From a virus: a DNA stretch of 24,083 bases. A program made the position numbers and the translations under genes. Positions 21,582-24,083 of the stretch are shown here, one piece after another. The first letter of the stretch is position 1. Each line of letters starts with the position of its first letter. The stretch is from IMG/VR virus record IMGVR_UViG_3300046012_000895, positions 1-24,083 of that record; one strand, written 5' to 3'. Under the pieces are notes generated by a model. It did no database searches, was not told the origin of the DNA, and saw only the letters and a list, made by a program, of their open reading frames with translations.

Positions 21582-21620
21582 CTAAATATCGTCACATCCT
21601 TGTGGCCAATCACCCTTCAT
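21582..21620 (-). CDS. 12-residue ORF between two genes
   Basis: ATG at 21620 overlaps the stop of the DUF6353-like gene as TAATG and encodes MKGDWPQGCDDI before a TAG. The next gene ribosome binding site starts at its stop. It may be a translated micropeptide or only a spacer. Confidence 0.3.
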   Translation of the reverse strand: MKGDWPQGCDDI

Positions 21621-22417
21621 TATTCGTGCAGCTGCCAATAACTGGCGAAAGGGTGGGGTACAAAATCCACCACCATACATGGCCGATTATCTTGAGACAT
21701 TGTTGCCGAGATTTTAATCTCGATCAACTTATCCGGATTCCAACCAACTTCATCGGAATATGCAGTAGGAGCAAGCCCCAGCTCATCATAAAACTCACTT
21801 AAACTAGCTCCCATATGATTATTGATAATATGATTAATACGATTCTCGGCACGCTTGAGCTCTTCCATAGTACTCATAAAATATCGACCAGTTAGAGCAT
21901 CAAGACAAAGCACTTGTCCATCGCCGGTGATTACAAGCTCTTTTCCTGGCGGAGATTTATCTACACGATTCTGAGCAATTTCATCGCGAAGCTTTGTATC
22001 TTGGCGCTCACCCAATCTCTCTACAACTTTTTCTCTATATTCTTTCAATGCACGCTCAGAGATTCCAGAAGCTACTGTTAACGCCATTACCTTTTTCGCA
22101 TCAATACGATGAGCAAAAATAATAGCAGTAATAGTAACAATCCCCGAACCGGTTGGTGGTAGATAGTAACGCCAAGTAAGCTTAAAGACGTCAAAGCGAG
22201 ACAAATTTCGATAAACTGGAATATCACTTCCACCGGTTAAATCACTTTCCATAATATCATTTTTAGCATCATCAAGTACTCCTGCAGCTTTGAATGATGC
22301 ACGACCAGTTAAATAAGCAGTACCAACAGTCCCTACAACTCCAATTCCAGTTAGAATAGTAGATGAATTTTGATTTAACAAGAATTTTGCCTTATGAGCA
22401 AGACTAGAAAAATACAT
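21620..22417 (-). CDS. Two-span phage membrane protein (DUF6353-like), paralog of 18761-19675
   Basis: The 265-residue protein has hydrophobic segments at about 20-37 (TILTGIGVVGTVGTAYL) and 90-102 (GSGIVTITAIIFA). Its C-terminal region is rich in charged residues (SERALKEYREKVVERLGERQ). It matches the order and key residues of the 18761-19675 protein but is strongly diverged and shorter. The precise role is unknown. Its ATG at 22417 is ten bases after the stop of the preceding gene. Confidence 0.72.
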   Translation of the reverse strand: MYFSSLAHKAKFLLNQNSSTILTGIGVVGTVGTAYLTGRASFKAAGVLDDAKNDIMESDLTGGSDIPVYRNLSRFDVFKLTWRYYLPPTGSGIVTITAIIFAHRIDAKKVMALTVASGISERALKEYREKVVERLGERQDTKLRDEIAQNRVDKSPPGKELVITGDGQVLCLDALTGRYFMSTMEELKRAENRINHIINNHMGASLSEFYDELGLAPTAYSDEVGWNPDKLIEIKISATMSQDNRPCMVVDFVPHPFASYWQLHE

Positions 22418-22426
22418 AATGCCCTT

Positions 22427-22603
22427 TCAACTTTGTGGATATGGCGAACGATCAATACCAGTAGATTTGGGATTTTGTCTTAAAGCGCGTCTTTCTGCCT
22501 GTTCTCGAGTATGAGCTCGAATAAATACCGAATGAGATAAACCTCCGGGATACTTTAAAACAATTCTATGGAGTCTTTTTTGTTTCATAGCTAACATAAC
22601 CAT
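22427..22603 (-). CDS. Small basic protein
   Basis: The 58-residue protein has many arginine, lysine and histidine residues (KRLHRIVLKYPGG, FIRAHTREQAERRALRQNP). It has a polar, DNA- or RNA-binding-like profile but no fold I can name. Its ATG overlaps the previous stop as TAATG. It forms a pair with the membrane protein upstream. Confidence 0.6.
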   Translation of the reverse strand: MVMLAMKQKRLHRIVLKYPGGLSHSVFIRAHTREQAERRALRQNPKSTGIDRSPYPQS

Positions 22604-22737
22604 TAATAAGATCTTCGACGCATTTCACGCACGAACACCCAGATAAGCCAAAGACCACCGGTGAAAATTGTCATAATGCAATCGCCGATAAATTTCCAAA
22701 ATCCATAGGTTTTCTTTTCCACGACATACAAAATCAT
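22603..22737 (-). CDS. Small membrane protein
   Basis: The 44-residue protein begins MILYVVEKKTYGFWKFIGDC, then has a hydrophobic helix (MTIFTGGLWLIWVFV) and a basic end. I recall close relatives from actinophages; no function is known. GGAGGTGA precedes the ATG. It is transcribed from the promoter at 22815-22841 with a leader of about 75 bases. Confidence 0.72.
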   Translation of the reverse strand: MILYVVEKKTYGFWKFIGDCIMTIFTGGLWLIWVFVREMRRRSY

Positions 22738-22750
22738 ATTCACCTCCTTC

Positions 22751-22816
22751 AAAAAAATTTAGGGCGAGGATGGCATCGTGTGAGCGTCTTCATCTAATGA
22801 TGAAAGTATCCATCCT
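22751..22816 (-). promoter_or_regulatory. Structured leader before the 22603-22737 gene
   Basis: On the minus strand TTCATC-ATTA-GATGAA (22804-22789) is a perfect 6-bp hairpin. It is nested inside AGGATGG (22816-22810) pairing with CCATCCT (22773-22767), and TTTTTTT comes about 9 bases after. The outer 5' arm lies upstream of the expected transcription start of the promoter at 22815-22841. The whole fold would therefore form only in read-through RNA. Confidence 0.4.
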
Positions 22817-22841
22817 ATTAAAGTGAATGTTTATTTTGCGA
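22815..22841 (-). promoter_or_regulatory. CGCA-N14-TTTAAT promoter (copy at 22.8 kb)
   Basis: CGCA (22840-22837), 14 bases, TTTAAT (22822-22817). It is the one copy whose -10 is TTTAAT instead of TATAAT. The CGCAAAATAA part coincides with the last codons and stop of the gene at 22831-22929. Confidence 0.65.
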
Positions 22842-22929
22842 ACCTTCTTTTAATACGTTCATCAAAAGCATTAATAATACCTTCGATGTAACCAATCCCG
22901 TACGCAATATAAAGAAGAATTTTCTTCAA
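22831..22929 (-). CDS. Small basic protein with amphipathic helix
   Basis: The 32-residue protein begins MKKILLYIAYGIGYIEGIIN and ends RIKRRFAK. It could be a membrane-associated helix. The start is TTG at 22929, six bases after GGAGG. It lies in a leader of about 70 bases from the promoter at 23001-23027. Its stop overlaps the next promoter. Function is unknown. Confidence 0.6.
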   Translation of the reverse strand: MKKILLYIAYGIGYIEGIINAFDERIKRRFAK

Positions 22930-23000
22930 TTTTCCTCCGAAGAAAAAATAAAAAAACAAACTAACAACTTACAACTAACATTGAGGATTACAGATTCACC

Positions 23001-23027
23001 TCATTATAGAGCATGTTTTTTCTGCGA
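23001..23027 (-). promoter_or_regulatory. CGCA-N14-TATAATGA promoter (copy at 23.0 kb)
   Basis: CGCA (23026-23023), 14 bases, TATAAT (23008-23003) and GA. It sits directly behind the terminator at 23027-23069 and drives the 22929 gene. Confidence 0.78.
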
Positions 23028-23069
23028 AAACAAAAAGGAAGTCCATGTATCTGATGGGACCTCCTTTTT
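23027..23069 (-). terminator. Intrinsic terminator, near-identical to the one at 23267-23310
   Basis: AAAAAGGAGGTCC (23069-23057) pairs with GGACTTCCTTTTT (23044-23032) over 13 positions, one a G-T wobble. The loop is CATCAGATACAT. The T-run and GTTTT continue into the promoter. Confidence 0.85.
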
Positions 23070-23075
23070 CCGAAA

Positions 23076-23216
23076 CTACCTACTGAAACGGGACTTCAGG
23101 TGACGACTGATCTTGACCGCACCCTGCACCGCATCAAGGGCCAAGTGAACGTACGCATACGTTACGAGGCCGCGAAAAGCGAGTCGGGTGATGGGATTAT
23201 AGACCAGTGTGGCCAT
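23076..23216 (-). CDS. Small basic phage protein
   Basis: The 46-residue protein begins MATLVYNPITRLAFRGLVTY and ends VKISRHLKSRFSR, amphipathic and basic. AAGAAAGGAA precedes the ATG at 23216. It is the only gene of the unit between the promoter at 23239-23265 and the terminator at 23027-23069. The G+C-rich codons differ from the neighbours. Function is unknown. Confidence 0.65.
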   Translation of the reverse strand: MATLVYNPITRLAFRGLVTYAYVHLALDAVQGAVKISRHLKSRFSR

Positions 23217-23238
23217 GAAAATTCCTTTCTTAGGGGTT

Positions 23239-23265
23239 TCATTATATGACATGTTTTTTCTGCGA
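23239..23265 (-). promoter_or_regulatory. CGCA-N14-TATAATGA promoter (copy at 23.2 kb)
   Basis: CGCA (23264-23261), 14 bases, TATAAT (23246-23241) and GA. It follows the terminator at 23267-23310 and drives the 23216 gene after a leader of about 25 bases. Confidence 0.78.
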
Positions 23266-23266
23266 A

Positions 23267-23310
23267 TAAAAACAAAAAGGAAGTCCGTGTATCTGATGGG
23301 ACTCCCTTTT
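23267..23310 (-). terminator. Intrinsic terminator, near-identical to the one at 23027-23069
   Basis: AAAAGGGAGTCC (23310-23299) pairs with GGACTTCCTTTT (23286-23275) over 12 positions with one wobble. The loop is CATCAGATACAC, and TTTTTGTTTTT follows. Confidence 0.85.
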
Positions 23311-23315
23311 CTGAG

Positions 23316-23429
23316 CTATGCAAACGACAGGGCGTGAACAATCATGCCGTACAACTCATGCAAACCAAGTGCGAATGCGCCGCCAAGGGCGGTCACAATC
23401 ACAAAGTGGCTTAAATGAACTTTAAACAT
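23316..23429 (-). CDS. Small single-span membrane protein
   Basis: The 37-residue protein (MFKVHLSHFVIVTALGGAFA...) is nearly all hydrophobic with histidines (LHELYGMIVHALSFA). AAAGGAG precedes the ATG at 23429. It is a monocistronic unit from the promoter at 23454-23480 to the terminator at 23267-23310. Function is unknown. Confidence 0.65.
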   Translation of the reverse strand: MFKVHLSHFVIVTALGGAFALGLHELYGMIVHALSFA

Positions 23430-23453
23430 GCGATTCTCCTTTGTGGAATAGCT

Positions 23454-23480
23454 TCATTATATACGATGTAATATCTGCGA
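23454..23480 (-). promoter_or_regulatory. CGCA-N14-TATAATGA promoter (copy at 23.45 kb)
   Basis: CGCA (23479-23476), 14 bases, TATAAT (23461-23456) and GA. The gene starts about 25 bases downstream at 23429. Confidence 0.75.
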
Positions 23481-23493
23481 GTTTGAGCAAAAA

Positions 23494-23508
23494 TTTCCCC
23501 CGGGGAAA
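23494..23508. other. GC-centred palindrome TTTCCCCCGGGGAAA
   Basis: A 15-base near-perfect palindrome with flanking A and T runs lies just upstream of the promoter at 23454-23480. It could act as a weak terminator on the minus strand (TTTCC/GGAAA stem then TTTTT) or as a protein site. There is no evidence to decide. Confidence 0.4.
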
Positions 23509-23535
23509 AAATTAAATTCAATGTTGAGAATGCGA

Positions 23536-23566
23536 GAAAAAATATGAAAGGCCGCGCAAAGCGGCC
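23536..23566 (-). terminator. Intrinsic terminator after the 23585-23875 gene
   Basis: GGCCGC-TTTGC-GCGGCC (23566-23550) is a perfect 6-bp GC stem, followed by TTTCATATTTTTT. It ends the transcription unit of the 23875 gene. Confidence 0.82.
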
Positions 23567-23584
23567 CCTCATATCTAAACTCTC

Positions 23585-23875
23585 TCAAGTTCTTGTGATT
23601 GGTCTTAGTAGTAACTGGAATGCTCTAGAAGTGATCACATTCACGTGTTCGTGCTTGACGACCATGATGATCCCCAGAAGATTTCCGAAGACAACGGCTA
23701 GAGTATCCCTACTTCCGAATTTGGATTTATCTTCTTCCTTTATCCGATGTAGAGAGACAAGTCTATCCAGTATCTTCAAATATTCTTCCGAGTTCACATC
23801 ATGACGAGCCAAGTCACGAAGACCATGAGCGATCTCTTTCTCGAGCAACTCAGTTATCTCACTTTTTCCAAACAT
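23585..23875 (-). CDS. Conserved small phage protein with membrane segment
   Basis: The 96-residue protein begins MFGKSEITELLEKEIAHGL and has a charged helical region to about 56. A hydrophobic segment at about 58-73 (TLAVVFGNLLGIIMVV) is followed by KHEHVNVITSRA. I recall relatives in many actinophages, with a conserved KHEHxNVITS stretch, function unknown. AAAGGAA precedes the ATG at 23875; the promoter at 23897-23923 lies about 25 bases before it and the terminator 23536-23566 after it. Confidence 0.75.
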   Translation of the reverse strand: MFGKSEITELLEKEIAHGLRDLARHDVNSEEYLKILDRLVSLHRIKEEDKSKFGSRDTLAVVFGNLLGIIMVVKHEHVNVITSRAFQLLLRPITRT

Positions 23876-23896
23876 AAGATTCCTTTCTGTAGAGTC

Positions 23897-23923
23897 TCAT
23901 TATAGTAAGTGTTTTACTTGCGA
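23897..23923 (-). promoter_or_regulatory. CGCA-N14-TATAATGA promoter (copy at 23.9 kb)
   Basis: CGCA (23922-23919), 14 bases, TATAAT (23904-23899) and GA. It overlaps the stop of the partial gene at 23914-24083 and drives the 23875 gene. Confidence 0.75.
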
Positions 23924-24083
23924 TCAGACTCTTCTTCGGGAATCAAAACTTTGAATCTCACTTCTTTTTCTAATACGAGTTCTTCTGGATTATCATCTAA
24001 TTCAAGTGAAAATAAAGTTATTCCTTCATTCTTAGTAACGACAATATTACCGATATATTTAGATTGTCGCACTAACAATCTTC
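23914..24083 (-). CDS. Partial gene at the window edge, unknown function
   Basis: An open frame runs from the right edge to the TAA at 23916-23914. It contains RQSKYIGNIVVTKNEGITLF and a glutamate-rich end (EELVLEKEVRFKVLIPEEES). It might begin at a TTG or GTG a few bases in from the edge, or continue past it. No family is recognised. Confidence 0.6.
   Translation of the reverse strand, partial: RLLVRQSKYIGNIVVTKNEGITLFSLELDDNPEELVLEKEVRFKVLIPEEESDRK

Noticed and set aside
23544-23804. Plus-strand ORF beginning at the GGCCGC hairpin
   Set aside because: Antisense to a well-supported gene; its start lies inside a clear terminator.
1-24083. Stop-codon reassignment, as in some phages
   Set aside because: TAA, TAG and TGA all end compact genes at overlaps with the next start; no suppressor tRNA is seen.

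Overview
The window is a piece of an AT-rich genome of a tailed bacteriophage (or prophage). Every gene I can support lies on the minus strand, so it is read from position 24083 down to 1. Genes are packed with ATGA, TAATG and TGATG stop/start overlaps and many are under 60 codons. Three tRNA genes (Leu-UAA, Met-CAU, Lys-UUU) sit among tail-type genes. From memory, several proteins resemble families common in phages of Actinobacteria (the N-terminus of the RNA polymerase-like protein, the secreted lysozyme-like protein, the holin-like protein). The low G+C suggests a low-GC actinobacterial or related Gram-positive host; this is an inference.

Layout in the direction of transcription. (1) 24083-22427: a run of very small, mostly membrane-associated proteins, each behind its own promoter, with intrinsic terminators between them. 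(2) 22417-17513: phage membrane proteins and conserved unknowns, including a diverged paralogous pair (21620-22417 and 18761-19675). (3) 17481-12389: replication block. A 1251-residue protein joins an SF3 (D5-type) helicase, a PrimPol-like primase domain and a family B DNA polymerase with proofreading exonuclease. A probable ssDNA-binding protein and small accessory genes follow. (4) 12382-10858: a conserved unknown, a holin-like protein, a secreted lysozyme/transglycosylase-like protein and small basic or acidic proteins. (5) 10764-9647: small genes, a G+C-rich stretch that may encode a structured RNA, and a winged-helix regulator. (6) 9634-6648: tRNAs and two probable tail or receptor-binding proteins (LamG-like and beta-propeller). 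(7) 6633-3501: SF2 helicase, zinc-ribbon proteins, HTH protein, HNH-like protein and VRR-NUC-type nuclease. (8) 3556-59: Cas4/RecB-type nuclease and a 902-residue protein carrying the DFDGD catalytic motif of double-psi beta-barrel RNA polymerases, like the single-polypeptide RNA polymerase YonO of phage SPbeta.

The strongest unexpected signal is a promoter family. Seven minus-strand sites share CGCA, then exactly 14 bases, then a TATAAT-like -10 box (six TATAAT, one TTTAAT), often followed by GA. They lack a TTGACA -35 box and mostly stand 20-80 bases before a small gene. Four of them overlap the stop codon of the gene upstream. Because the window also encodes a phage RNA polymerase-like protein with several HTH units, a phage-specific transcription programme is a testable idea, but nothing here proves that this polymerase uses these sites.
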